This document shows, piece by piece, positions 24,778 through 33,467 of a stretch of 62,255 nt of DNA. Positions within the stretch are counted from its first letter, which is position 1; each line of letters starts with the position of its first letter. The DNA comes from Scatosoma sp002474405. GTDB lineage: Bacteria > Bacillota > Clostridia > Christensenellales > Borkfalkiaceae. The DNA lies in the NCBI GenBank assembly GCA_937892545.1, contig CALAFO010000089.1:1-62255 (forward strand), given 5' to 3'. The notes below the pieces were generated by a model, which searched no databases, had not been told where the DNA came from, and saw only the letters and a list, made by a program, of their open reading frames with translations. A program made the translations under genes and the position numbers.

Positions 24778-25442
24778 TACAGTCCGAACGCTTCCCTGTT
24801 CGTAACGAAACGCGCTTTCACCGTTTTCAGCCGCTCTAACAATTCGTCAAGCAATCCCCATTTTTTCAGCACGTCGAATTCGTAGGTATGCCCCCAGATA
24901 TACAGCACCTGCCATTCTTCCGATTCGGGCAGCGCTTCGAACGAATCGATCAGGCGGAATATTTCCGGGTTTGAAAAATGGCACGTTCCCGTATACTTCA
25001 TCAGATCCGCAGGAACGGAAAATTTCATGCTGGTTCCCGCCGTACGGGCATATCGTATGCCGAGGCTGCGGGCGATTTTTATCACTCTGTCGTCGTACGT
25101 GCCGTACGGGTATGCCATTCCCACCGCTTCGGTGCCGAACCATTCTTCGATGTTTTTCTTATCGTAATACAATTCGTTGTAAATCGTTTCGTCGTCCAGC
25201 TTTTCCAGAAAGGGATGCGTAAGACTGTGCACCGCCACTTCGTGCCCCTGATACAGCTTATCCAGCCCTTTGATGTTCATGCGGTGAATTTCCACGCCTT
25301 CGTTCACCCAGAAGTTCGCATGCGTCTGAATCCCCGTATTGATATTGAACGTTGCCTTGAATCCGTATTTGTTCAGGGCTTCCACGAATCTCTTGTCCTG
25401 TTCTATGCCGTCGTCGAAACTGAATGTTACGTATTTTGCCAT
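24777..25442 (-). CDS. Polysaccharide deacetylase-family protein (CE4/NodB), cytoplasmic
   Basis: A 221-aa NodB-fold protein. Motif 1 is T-F-S-F-D-D-G, motif 2 H-S-L-T-H-P, and a motif 3-like A-Y-P-Y-G follows, so the metal-binding Asp/His/His set is present. There is no signal peptide, which suggests action on an imported sugar. Last gene of the second importer operon; it starts 3 nt after the GH42-like gene, with AAGAGG overlapping that stop. Confidence 0.8.
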   Translation of the reverse strand: MAKYVTFSFDDGIEQDKRFVEALNKYGFKATFNINTGIQTHANFWVNEGVEIHRMNIKGLDKLYQGHEVAVHSLTHPFLEKLDDETIYNELYYDKKNIEEWFGTEAVGMAYPYGTYDDRVIKIARSLGIRYARTAGTSMKFSVPADLMKYTGTCHFSNPEIFRLIDSFEALPESEEWQVLYIWGHTYEFDVLKKWGLLDELLERLKTVKARFVTNREAFGL

Positions 25443-25445
25443 ATT

Positions 25446-27308
25446 TTACCTCTTTCCGATAAAAATCACGCCGCCGTTTGAAAGTTCCGGAATCACAATC
25501 TTTTTTTCTTCTCCCTGCGATACCACGGGAAGCGTTATTTCCCGCTCCCCGCAGACAAACAGACAGTTTTCTCCGTTTGTTCCGGCGCACAATCGTATTT
25601 CAAGCCCTTTAATCGTCCTCGGTTCCTCCGCGAAATCGATCGGAACGATCGCATATTCGTTTTCGTCCTCCAGAAATTTCAGATCGACTTTCTTATCGTC
25701 CGTCGTCGCGATTTTTCTGCCGTGTGTATCCGCAATCTCATACGCCTCATACCAGCGCTTTTTAAAATCCGCGGGCTTGAACGAATCGAGATATTTATCG
25801 TAATAAAACGTTTTCCCGCCGTTTTCTTCAAAAAGCTTTATCGCCGCCTTGTCCTCTTCGGAAAGCCCCTCCTCTTCGGGCACGATCAGCGCGCCTATCG
25901 GAAAAGGCAAGGCGTTCAGCTCCTGCGAACGCACCGCAATAAGAGAAACAAACTCCCGTTTGAATTTGCGATAGACGCCCATCACGGAAAAGATATTGTC
26001 CTCTTTGCCGCTCCACGCCGCCTTGTTATCCCCGTTGCAAACCGCATCGAAATAGGCGTTGGCGTATTCGCTGTGCAAAATTCCGATTCCCTGCCGCACG
26101 CGTTCTTTTTTTACGATTCTTCCGCTCAGGCGATACAGCATATCGTGCATTTTCATCGCGGAATCGTATTTTTCCGTAGGGCGGCGATCGTTATACACCA
26201 TACCGAACCCGTCCGGTTCCGGAGAATCGTCGAAAACGTAATCCCCGCGCCACTGGTAGTACATAATTCCCTTCGCGCCGCTGCCGATCGCCGCATACGT
26301 TTCCGTTTCGAATTCGCGCGGCGACATATCCGTACGCGCGTTGTATTCAATCAGCCAGAAATGTTTTTTAAACGAAGCGGCGGCGCTTTCGGCATAATCC
26401 ATCACCCGCGCGTGTTCGTAGTAAAACGCGCCCTTGCAATCGAGATACAGCGTAATGCCCACGATATCCATTTTTTCCGCCACGCGGAAAAAATCCGCGC
26501 CGCGCATGCTGCTGCCGATCTGCACGGGGCAGCACGTCATACAGGTGAACGTTTCCGCAGAGGGCTTTTTCTTTTTCGCCGCGGCGGCGAGAAAATTCAG
26601 ATAGTCGTTGAATTTTTCCGCGTTGAAAAGCCGCCAGCGTATCCAGTTTTCGGGGGATTCCGTATATACGGGGCGGCGGCGCGGCGGCGCGCAATCCTTT
26701 TCTTTCACGCCGTTTTTTCCGCATTCTTCGCGGTACGCTTCCGCCGTGCTCTCGTTGTAATCGTAAAAGCCGTGGCACGGAAAGGCGGGCTCGTTGAAAA
26801 TCTGAAATCCGACGACGTTTCCGAATCTTCCGAAAAATTCCGCTCCCGTTTCCGTAACCGTTTTATTATCCGCTTTCGCGCCTTTATGGCAGACGCTGTT
26901 CGTGATAAACTGCGACCAGGCGTTTTTTATCGGCTCGCCGTTTTCGTCCAGCATTTTTTCGTCCGGATATTCGTTGAGCCCGTTATCATACCCGTTCAGT
27001 CTCACGGCAAGCGCGATTTTTCGCTTTTCCAGTTCTTTCGCAACGGCTTCGCCGAGCGGGAAAGAGGCGGTTACGCTCTCCCCTTCCCGCACGAATTTTC
27101 CGATCGCTGCCGTACGCACGATATTCACGTGCGCCTTTTGCATATCGGCGAAATCCCGTTTCATTTCGCCGAAACGATCGCCGCTTTCCGGAACGGGCAC
27201 TTTCTTCGGATGATACGAAGGATAATAGTGGCTGCCTATCCCGAAAACGGCTTTGCCGTCTATATACAATATTCCGTTTTTCAGGCGGCAAGCGGAACCT
27301 TCACTCAT
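25446..27308 (-). CDS. GH42-like beta-galactosidase-family protein
   Basis: A 620-aa clan GH-A protein. The acid/base is in F-Q-I-F-N-E-P-A-F (Glu near 172) and the nucleophile in W-L-I-E-Y-N-A-R-T (Glu near 320), with a trimerisation-type second domain (about 390-520) and a beta-sandwich C terminus. It resembles GH42 beta-galactosidases but is diverged, so specificity is open. No signal peptide: it should cleave imported oligosaccharide. AAGGAG overlaps the stop of the preceding binding-protein gene. Confidence 0.75.
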   Translation of the reverse strand: MSEGSACRLKNGILYIDGKAVFGIGSHYYPSYHPKKVPVPESGDRFGEMKRDFADMQKAHVNIVRTAAIGKFVREGESVTASFPLGEAVAKELEKRKIALAVRLNGYDNGLNEYPDEKMLDENGEPIKNAWSQFITNSVCHKGAKADNKTVTETGAEFFGRFGNVVGFQIFNEPAFPCHGFYDYNESTAEAYREECGKNGVKEKDCAPPRRRPVYTESPENWIRWRLFNAEKFNDYLNFLAAAAKKKKPSAETFTCMTCCPVQIGSSMRGADFFRVAEKMDIVGITLYLDCKGAFYYEHARVMDYAESAAASFKKHFWLIEYNARTDMSPREFETETYAAIGSGAKGIMYYQWRGDYVFDDSPEPDGFGMVYNDRRPTEKYDSAMKMHDMLYRLSGRIVKKERVRQGIGILHSEYANAYFDAVCNGDNKAAWSGKEDNIFSVMGVYRKFKREFVSLIAVRSQELNALPFPIGALIVPEEEGLSEEDKAAIKLFEENGGKTFYYDKYLDSFKPADFKKRWYEAYEIADTHGRKIATTDDKKVDLKFLEDENEYAIVPIDFAEEPRTIKGLEIRLCAGTNGENCLFVCGEREITLPVVSQGEEKKIVIPELSNGGVIFIGKR

Positions 27309-27318
27309 ATTTTTATCG

Positions 27319-28932
27319 TTACTCCTTCAGTTCGTCGTACGCTGCTTTCGCTTCGTCGTAAGCGGCTTTGTATTTCGTTTTCAGGTTTTCCAGTTCGCTC
27401 TTCAGTCCGCTGCCGTAATACGTGCCCGTAATCGCCTTTTCTTCAAAGGAGTTCATCTCCTTTTCCAGCGTCGTGGAATTCTTCGTCCATTCGCTCGTAT
27501 ATAAGCAGAAGCAGTTTTTCACGAAATTGTATTTACCGTTGCCGTCTTTATCCCCCAGCCCCAGCGCGTCGTAGAAAAGTTTATCGGTTTCGGCAAGCGC
27601 GTCCACGGAATTTCCGTTGAACACATATTGCAGATAGGCGTCTTTCGAAAAACGATAGTTGAACGATTCAAACAGCATGCCCGCTTTTCTCGCGGCGGTG
27701 AAATTCGCATATTCTTTTTTGACGGTATGCGTGCCGTCGGCGTTCGCCGTGTTGTGCACGCCGTCGATGCCGTAATTCATAAGATCGATGCCGTCTTTCG
27801 TATAAAACCAGTTCATGAACCGCACGATTTCGCGCGCCTTTTCTTCGCTTACCTTGGAAGAAATCATAAAATTGTTTTCGAAGCCGCCCGCGCTCTGCAC
27901 GCCGGAATCCCCGTCAGGACCTTTAATCGGCTGAATCCCCACCCAGGTGCCGTTCGTTACGCCGTTTTTGCGCAAATCTTCCGTAGAAAGTTTGGCATAT
28001 TCCGAATAATATACGGTGCAGCCGAGCGTATTGTTCGCCATGATGTTCTGCAAACCGCTGTAACCGCGTTCGTAATAACGGTTGTCAAGCAAGCCTTCCG
28101 CAAACAGTTCCTGCAACGATTCCAGATAATTCAGATACTGCGAATGATATACGGTGGGCACATATTCGTTACCGTCCATCGCAAAATAATATCTCGTATC
28201 GATTCCGAACGCATATCTTAAATTCGTGATGTCCTGCGCGGAGAAAGGAATTTCGTCCTGCTTCCCGTTGCCGTTCGGGTCGTTGTTTTTAAACGCGCGG
28301 AGCACTTCCACGAATTCGTCCCACGTTTCGGGAACGGAAAGATGCAGCGCGTCCAGCCAGTCCTGCCGGATCAGGAAAGAAAGCTGACATTCCGGCTCGC
28401 GGATGTTCATCATGGAATAAATTTCAAACGATTCCACGTCGGTGAGTTCCAGCAACATGTTATCGTCGTTGTAACTTTCCACCGTATCCATATAGTCGGG
28501 CGCATACTGCATCAGAAGATCGTACAAAGGATATGCCGCCCCGTCCTTAATCAACGCCTGCCTGTTGGGTACGCGGCAAAACAGTTCGGGCGTATCCTTT
28601 CTGCCGAGCGACGTAACAAGCCGGTCGGCAAACGCCTCTTCCGATACGAATTCCACGTCCAGCTTAGTATTCGTCGCCTTTTCGATTTCGGGAATCAGAT
28701 TCTCGGTTTTGCTGAATTTCGTTTCGTTGATCGGCGCGAGAATTTTAATCGTCAGCTGATCCCGCGAATAGAAATCGTAATTGTAATCCTGCGCGTATTC
28801 GCTGCGGGGCGTTCGTTCTCTGCGCTGCGTTTTGCCGCCGTCCACGTCGATACGGCAAGCAGAAAACGCCGTGAGCGCCGTAAGCGCGGAAAGCGCCGCC
28901 GCAAAACATCTGATCGTATTTGCTTTTTTCAT
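27319..28932 (-). CDS. LplA-type ABC substrate-binding lipoprotein
   Basis: A 537-aa binding protein with a lipoprotein signal (A-F-S-A-C, Cys26). D-P-N-G-N-G-K-Q-D-E-I-P-F is the calcium-loop motif typical of LplA/YtcQ-like sugar-binding proteins, and a second such motif (D-K-D-G-N-G-K-Y) occurs near the C terminus. GGAGG precedes the ATG. It partners with the two permeases just upstream and feeds the GH42-like enzyme encoded next. Confidence 0.85.
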   Translation of the reverse strand: MKKANTIRCFAAALSALTALTAFSACRIDVDGGKTQRRERTPRSEYAQDYNYDFYSRDQLTIKILAPINETKFSKTENLIPEIEKATNTKLDVEFVSEEAFADRLVTSLGRKDTPELFCRVPNRQALIKDGAAYPLYDLLMQYAPDYMDTVESYNDDNMLLELTDVESFEIYSMMNIREPECQLSFLIRQDWLDALHLSVPETWDEFVEVLRAFKNNDPNGNGKQDEIPFSAQDITNLRYAFGIDTRYYFAMDGNEYVPTVYHSQYLNYLESLQELFAEGLLDNRYYERGYSGLQNIMANNTLGCTVYYSEYAKLSTEDLRKNGVTNGTWVGIQPIKGPDGDSGVQSAGGFENNFMISSKVSEEKAREIVRFMNWFYTKDGIDLMNYGIDGVHNTANADGTHTVKKEYANFTAARKAGMLFESFNYRFSKDAYLQYVFNGNSVDALAETDKLFYDALGLGDKDGNGKYNFVKNCFCLYTSEWTKNSTTLEKEMNSFEEKAITGTYYGSGLKSELENLKTKYKAAYDEAKAAYDELKE

Positions 28933-28995
28933 TTCTTTTCCTCCGTTCGCGGAATTTTTTGTCTGTTCCGCATGATTTTTTTATTTTCGCCGTCG

Positions 28996-29898
28996 TTACT
29001 CTTTCACCGCGCCCGTCATCGTGCCCGAAATCAGAAATTTCTGGAAGAACGGGAACGCTACGATAATCGGCAGCATCGTAAACATCAGCGCGGCGTTTCT
29101 CACCTGCTCTATGCTGAGATTGCTTCCGCCGATATCGAAATCCGCCGAACCCGCGGAACCGATTACGGAGGCAAGCACCTGCTGCAACACCCTTTTGCTA
29201 TCCGATTCGATATACAGAAGCGGGTTCTGATACTGATTCCATTGTCCCACCACGATCCACAAGCCGATGGTGGCAAGAATCGGTCCGGAATTCGGAAGAA
29301 TCATGCCGAATAAAATCACGAAATCGTTCGCGCCGTCAATCTTTGCGCTTTCCACGATAGATTTCGGAATCCCGTAGAAAAATCCGCGCATGATGATGAT
29401 ATTGTACGCGCTGAGCAGCGTGCAAAGAATTAACGCCCAGTGCGAATCGATCAGCCCCAGCTGGCGGATTACCATATAATTCGGCACGGTGCCCGCGGAA
29501 AACCACATGGTGATAACGATAAACTGCGTATACAGTTTTTTGAAGCGGATATTCGAAAACGCCATGGGATACGCGGCGAAGCTTGTTAAAAGCAACGATA
29601 ACGCGCAGGTGATGACGCACACCTTTATGGTATTGAAATATCCGAGGTAAATCGCTCTGTTCGCCGCCACCATTTTATACGCGTCCCACGTGGCGCCCAC
29701 GCGATACTTTCCGCCGCGGAACACCTGCGGCAGCAGCGTGATGGAACCGCTTCTCACCGCCGACGTTTCCGAAAGGGAAATCGCAATCATATTGACGAAC
29801 GGATAGATAATCGTTATCGCCAGAAGCGTAAGAACGATTAAAAGAATCGCATAGCCGATTCTTTCCGCAGGGCTTCTCTTTATCTTTCTCGTCTGCAT
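28996..29898 (-). CDS. LplC-type ABC sugar permease
   Basis: A 300-aa permease with about six transmembrane segments and an EAA loop V-E-S-A-K-I-D-G-A-N. I chose the ATG at 29898 (GGAGG 7 nt ahead) over 29904, which is too close to the ribosome site. It follows the LplB-type permease by about 20 nt. Confidence 0.9.
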   Translation of the reverse strand: MQTRKIKRSPAERIGYAILLIVLTLLAITIIYPFVNMIAISLSETSAVRSGSITLLPQVFRGGKYRVGATWDAYKMVAANRAIYLGYFNTIKVCVITCALSLLLTSFAAYPMAFSNIRFKKLYTQFIVITMWFSAGTVPNYMVIRQLGLIDSHWALILCTLLSAYNIIIMRGFFYGIPKSIVESAKIDGANDFVILFGMILPNSGPILATIGLWIVVGQWNQYQNPLLYIESDSKRVLQQVLASVIGSAGSADFDIGGSNLSIEQVRNAALMFTMLPIIVAFPFFQKFLISGTMTGAVKE

Positions 29899-29918
29899 AA
29901 TCATTCCTCCCTTCCGCT

Positions 29919-30893
29919 TTACCAGAGCGACGTCTCGGCGAATTTTTTACTGAATACGTTCGCCACGGTAACAAGCACCAGAGCCACCAGCGAATTAAAC
30001 AACCCCACGGCGGTGGAAAGTCCGTAATTGTATTCGTTGAACGCCATTTTGTACACATACGTTGCAATCACTTCCGATTTATCGAGATTGCCGTTGTTCT
30101 GCATCAGATAAATCTTTTCGAAATTGCTGCCCATAATCGCGCCGATCTGCATAATCAGCATGATGACGATCGTGGGCAATATGGAAGGCAGCGTGATGTT
30201 GAAAATCTCGTGCCATTTGTTCGCGCCGTCGATTTCGGCTGCTTCGTACAGGCACGGATCGATCGAAGTGAGCGCGGCGCTGTAAATAATCGAATTCCAC
30301 CCCACCGTCTGCCAGATACCCGAAATCACCTGTATGCCGCGGAACGCTTCCGCCTTGTACAGAAGCGAATTTCTGTACGTGATATTCAGCAGCTTGCAGA
30401 TTTGCCCCGCAAGTCCGCTGTCGGGGTCGAGAAACGAAGAAATAAACCCGACGAGCGCCGCCGTAGATAAGAAATGCGGCAGATAACTGATGATGGACAG
30501 CGTTTTTTTATACGCCTTGCACCGCACTTCGTTGAACGCAAGCGCCAGTATGATAGACGCGGGAAACAAAAACACGAGCGCGAGCAGATTGATTGCCAGC
30601 GTATTGCCGAGCAGATGAAAAAATTCGCCCTCGAAAAAATCGAGAAAATTATTGAACAGAACGAACGTACTGCCTTTGAACCCGTTGGTAAGGCTGTAAT
30701 CGTAGAACGCCATTCTGATCCAGGTGATGGGCCAGTAGCAAAAAATGCCGAACCACACGATTACGGGCAGCATCATGGCGTACACGTATTTGTTGTCGTT
30801 CAGATATTTTTTAAGTTTACTTCTCTTTACGGGCATTTTCGTTTTTATTTCTTCCGTTTCTTCCGCCGCAGCCGGTATTGCCGTCGTCCTCAT
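29919..30893 (-). CDS. LplB-type ABC sugar permease
   Basis: A 324-aa permease with about six transmembrane segments and an EAA loop Y-E-A-A-E-I-D-G-A-N. The start at 30893 has GGGAGA ahead; the in-frame ATG at 30947 is upstream of that site. First gene of the operon LplB-LplC-LplA-GH42-deacetylase. A TATAAT lies on the minus strand at 30969-30964 but the -35 is poor. No ATPase gene is present. Confidence 0.9.
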   Translation of the reverse strand: MRTTAIPAAAEETEEIKTKMPVKRSKLKKYLNDNKYVYAMMLPVIVWFGIFCYWPITWIRMAFYDYSLTNGFKGSTFVLFNNFLDFFEGEFFHLLGNTLAINLLALVFLFPASIILALAFNEVRCKAYKKTLSIISYLPHFLSTAALVGFISSFLDPDSGLAGQICKLLNITYRNSLLYKAEAFRGIQVISGIWQTVGWNSIIYSAALTSIDPCLYEAAEIDGANKWHEIFNITLPSILPTIVIMLIMQIGAIMGSNFEKIYLMQNNGNLDKSEVIATYVYKMAFNEYNYGLSTAVGLFNSLVALVLVTVANVFSKKFAETSLW

Positions 30894-31025
30894 TGTATTC
30901 TCCCGTGATTTTCGGCGAAGCGATTCCGTCGATTTTTCTTGAATCATTGTATATGATCGCCGTATTATATGATAGTATTTTTTTTATCTTTTTTTTTAGA
31001 TTTCTTCTCTTTCGTCCCGAAAAAA

Positions 31026-31054
31026 TTGATTTCTTCTTTTATATATGTTATGAT
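31026..31054 (+). promoter_or_regulatory. Promoter of the secreted deacetylase
   Basis: TTGATT (31026-31031), 17-nt spacer, TATGAT (31049-31054), divergent from the LplB operon. Confidence 0.65.
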
Positions 31055-31104
31055 TAAGAAAAATTCCGGGAGCGGTCTTTTCCGCTCTTTCCAAAGAGGC
31101 TGCC

Positions 31105-31938
31105 ATGAAAAAATTTTTAAAAATATCCCTCGGTTTTATTTTAACTTTCTCTCTTTTCTTTGCCGCGGCATGTTCCGGCAATACGGGGAACGACGGGCAG
31201 ACGAACGGCGGTACGCCCCCTTCTTCGAATCCTTCTTCGCCCTCCGCTCCCGCGGAAAATCCCTGTCTTGACGTCTCCGGAACGGATATTTCGCACATCG
31301 GGGACAACCGCCGCCTTATCGCGTTCACCTTCGACGACGGACCGACGGAAAAAACGAACGCTCTTCTCGACGTATTCGATTCTTTCAACGCGACGAATCC
31401 CGATTATATCGCCCACGCCACGCTGTTCACCATCGGCGCGCGCGTCTCCGACGAAAACGCGCAAATTCTTGCGCGGGCGGTATCCATGAATTTCGAACTG
31501 GGAAATCACACGTTCACGCACACCGACCTGACGACGCTTTCCGACGAAAAAGTAAAAGAAGAACTGCTAAAAACCGACGACGTCCTGAAAGCGTTCGACG
31601 GCAAAGCCGTACATCTCGTTCGTCCTGCGGGCGGGCACGCCGATGCGCGCGTTTTAGCCCTCTACCCCGCCGTTTTCATCAACTGGACGGCTTCGCTGGA
31701 CGCTTCCGACTGGCAGGAATCCGTTACTGAAAACAATATCTACAACACCGTATCTTCCAATCTTTCGGACGGCGGAATCGTGCTGATGCACCAGGGCTAC
31801 GATAAAACGGTGAGCGCGGTGAAACGATTGCTGCCCGATCTGAAAGCGAGAGGTTTTCAGGTGGTTTCCGTATCGGAACTGATTAAGTATTACGACGCGA
31901 AAGCCGAAATCGGCAAACTTTACGATTGCTTTATGTAA
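31105..31938 (+). CDS. Secreted polysaccharide deacetylase lipoprotein (CE4)
   Basis: A 277-aa lipoprotein: hydrophobic signal ending A-A-A-C-S, then a Gly/Ser/Pro linker to about residue 55, then a NodB domain. Motif 1 A-F-T-F-D-D-G-P, motif 2 H-T-F-T-H-T-D, motif 3 R-P-A-G-G. Probably removes acetyl groups from peptidoglycan or a surface glycan. AAGAGG precedes the ATG. Monocistronic; the 3' end overlaps that of the convergent GH1 gene by 19 nt. Confidence 0.85.
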   Translation: MKKFLKISLGFILTFSLFFAAACSGNTGNDGQTNGGTPPSSNPSSPSAPAENPCLDVSGTDISHIGDNRRLIAFTFDDGPTEKTNALLDVFDSFNATNPDYIAHATLFTIGARVSDENAQILARAVSMNFELGNHTFTHTDLTTLSDEKVKEELLKTDDVLKAFDGKAVHLVRPAGGHADARVLALYPAVFINWTASLDASDWQESVTENNIYNTVSSNLSDGGIVLMHQGYDKTVSAVKRLLPDLKARGFQVVSVSELIKYYDAKAEIGKLYDCFM

Positions 31939-33284
31939 AATAATTTTTCGGGCGAAGACAAGACGCTTCCGTTTGTTTCTATCACTTTTTTATAGAAAAA
32001 GTAAGAATCTTTTCTGATTCTTTGCTGCGTTTTATAATCGACGAACACCAGTCCGAAACGCTTTGCGTAGCCGCATTTCCATTCGAAATTATCCGTAAAA
32101 GACCAGTGATAATAGCCGTGCACGGGAATCCCCTCGTCTACGGCTTTTTTTATCTGAAGAAGATACCGCGCCGTGTGGTCGATGCGACAAGCGTCGTGCA
32201 CTTTTCCGTCGAGGCAGATTCTGTCGTTCTGCGCCGTGCCGTTTTCCGTAACGATAATCGGCTTATTATATCTTTTATACAGAAATTTCAAGCCGTAATA
32301 CAACGATTCGGGAATATCGTCCCACCCCATCGAATTTTGCGGCGAACCGTCCCCGAACGGCGCGACGTTGCCGTTTTTATCCATATAAAATCCGGAATAC
32401 ATATTCTGCCCGATAAAATCGAGCGGCTGCGAAATCGATTGCAGATCGTCTTTTGTAATTTCGGGCAGGTCGTCTCCGAAATACTCGTAATATTTTTCCG
32501 GGTAATCTCCGAGATATACGGGGTCGGCAAGCACGGACATGCAATTCATCGGCTGTTCTTTCCACACCTTGAAAAAATCACGGTACGCGGCTTCTTCGCT
32601 CTCCTTCGTATCGTCCGCGGGGCAGGTTACCCAGCCGCAGGAGGCAATGCCGATTTTCGCCCCCGGCACGCGCTTCCTCAGTTCCGTAACCGCCGCCCCG
32701 TGGCACAAAAGCAAATTGTGCCCCGCAAGCAGCAATTCTTTCAGCGTTACCTTGATTCCGGGGGCAAGCGCGTCGGAATACAACCCGCCGTGCAAGACGC
32801 ATTGCGGCTCGTTGATCGTGATAAAATCTTTCACCCTGTCGCCGAATCTTTCCGCAATCGTCGCGGCGTAAGAAGAAAAATATTTTACGACGTCTCGGTT
32901 TAAAAAACCGCCTTTCCGATATACCCACACCGGCATATCCCAGTGATACAACGTCAGCATAGGTCTGATGCCGCTTGCCAGCAGAAGATCGATCAGACGA
33001 CGATAAAAATCAACCCCTTTTTCGTTTATCGCTCCCTCGCTCGGCATGATTCTCGCCCACGATACGGAAAATCTGTACGATTGCAAACCGAGCTCTTTCA
33101 TCAGCGCCACGTCCTCCGCAAAGCGGTGATAATGGTCGCACGCCGTATCGCCCGTCTGCTGCCTGTACGCCCGTTTGTCGTGCGTGAATTCGTCCCAGAT
33201 GCTGGGCGTTTTTCCGTCCTCGTTCCATGCGCCTTCCACCTGATATGCGGCGGACGCCGCGCCCCAGAGAAAATCTTGTTTCAT
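31920..33284 (-). CDS. GH1 beta-glucosidase-family enzyme
   Basis: A 454-aa GH1 enzyme. The N-terminal signature F-L-W-G-A-A-S-A-A-Y-Q-V-E-G, acid/base I-N-E-P-Q (Glu near 157) and nucleophile V-T-E-N-G (Glu near 346) are all present. No signal peptide. It hydrolyses beta-glucosides, beta-galactosides or their phosphates; phospho-specificity is not evident. The start at 33284 fits the family N terminus, although the ribosome site (AAAGGGA) is distant. Divergent from the GH94/GH36 pair, which suggests a shared beta-glucoside pathway. Confidence 0.85.
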   Translation of the reverse strand: MKQDFLWGAASAAYQVEGAWNEDGKTPSIWDEFTHDKRAYRQQTGDTACDHYHRFAEDVALMKELGLQSYRFSVSWARIMPSEGAINEKGVDFYRRLIDLLLASGIRPMLTLYHWDMPVWVYRKGGFLNRDVVKYFSSYAATIAERFGDRVKDFITINEPQCVLHGGLYSDALAPGIKVTLKELLLAGHNLLLCHGAAVTELRKRVPGAKIGIASCGWVTCPADDTKESEEAAYRDFFKVWKEQPMNCMSVLADPVYLGDYPEKYYEYFGDDLPEITKDDLQSISQPLDFIGQNMYSGFYMDKNGNVAPFGDGSPQNSMGWDDIPESLYYGLKFLYKRYNKPIIVTENGTAQNDRICLDGKVHDACRIDHTARYLLQIKKAVDEGIPVHGYYHWSFTDNFEWKCGYAKRFGLVFVDYKTQQRIRKDSYFFYKKVIETNGSVLSSPEKLFYIKQS

Positions 33285-33402
33285 AAATCTGTAGTTCCCT
33301 TTTTCCTGTACTTTTTTCGTCATTTTAAAGCAAAGCGGCGATAAAAGCAATACGTTTTCTTATGATTTTTTTTAGATTTCTTCGTTTTAAAAGTTTTTGG
33401 CA

Positions 33403-33431
33403 TTTACACGCGCGGGCGAATGCGCTATAAT
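33403..33431 (+). promoter_or_regulatory. Promoter of the GH94-GH36 operon
   Basis: TTTACA (33403-33408), 17-nt GC-rich spacer, TATAAT (33426-33431), about 37 nt before the start codon. AAGGAG follows. Confidence 0.75.
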
Positions 33432-33467
33432 CTTGCCGAACGAAAACAAACAAGGAGTTTTTAGAAA

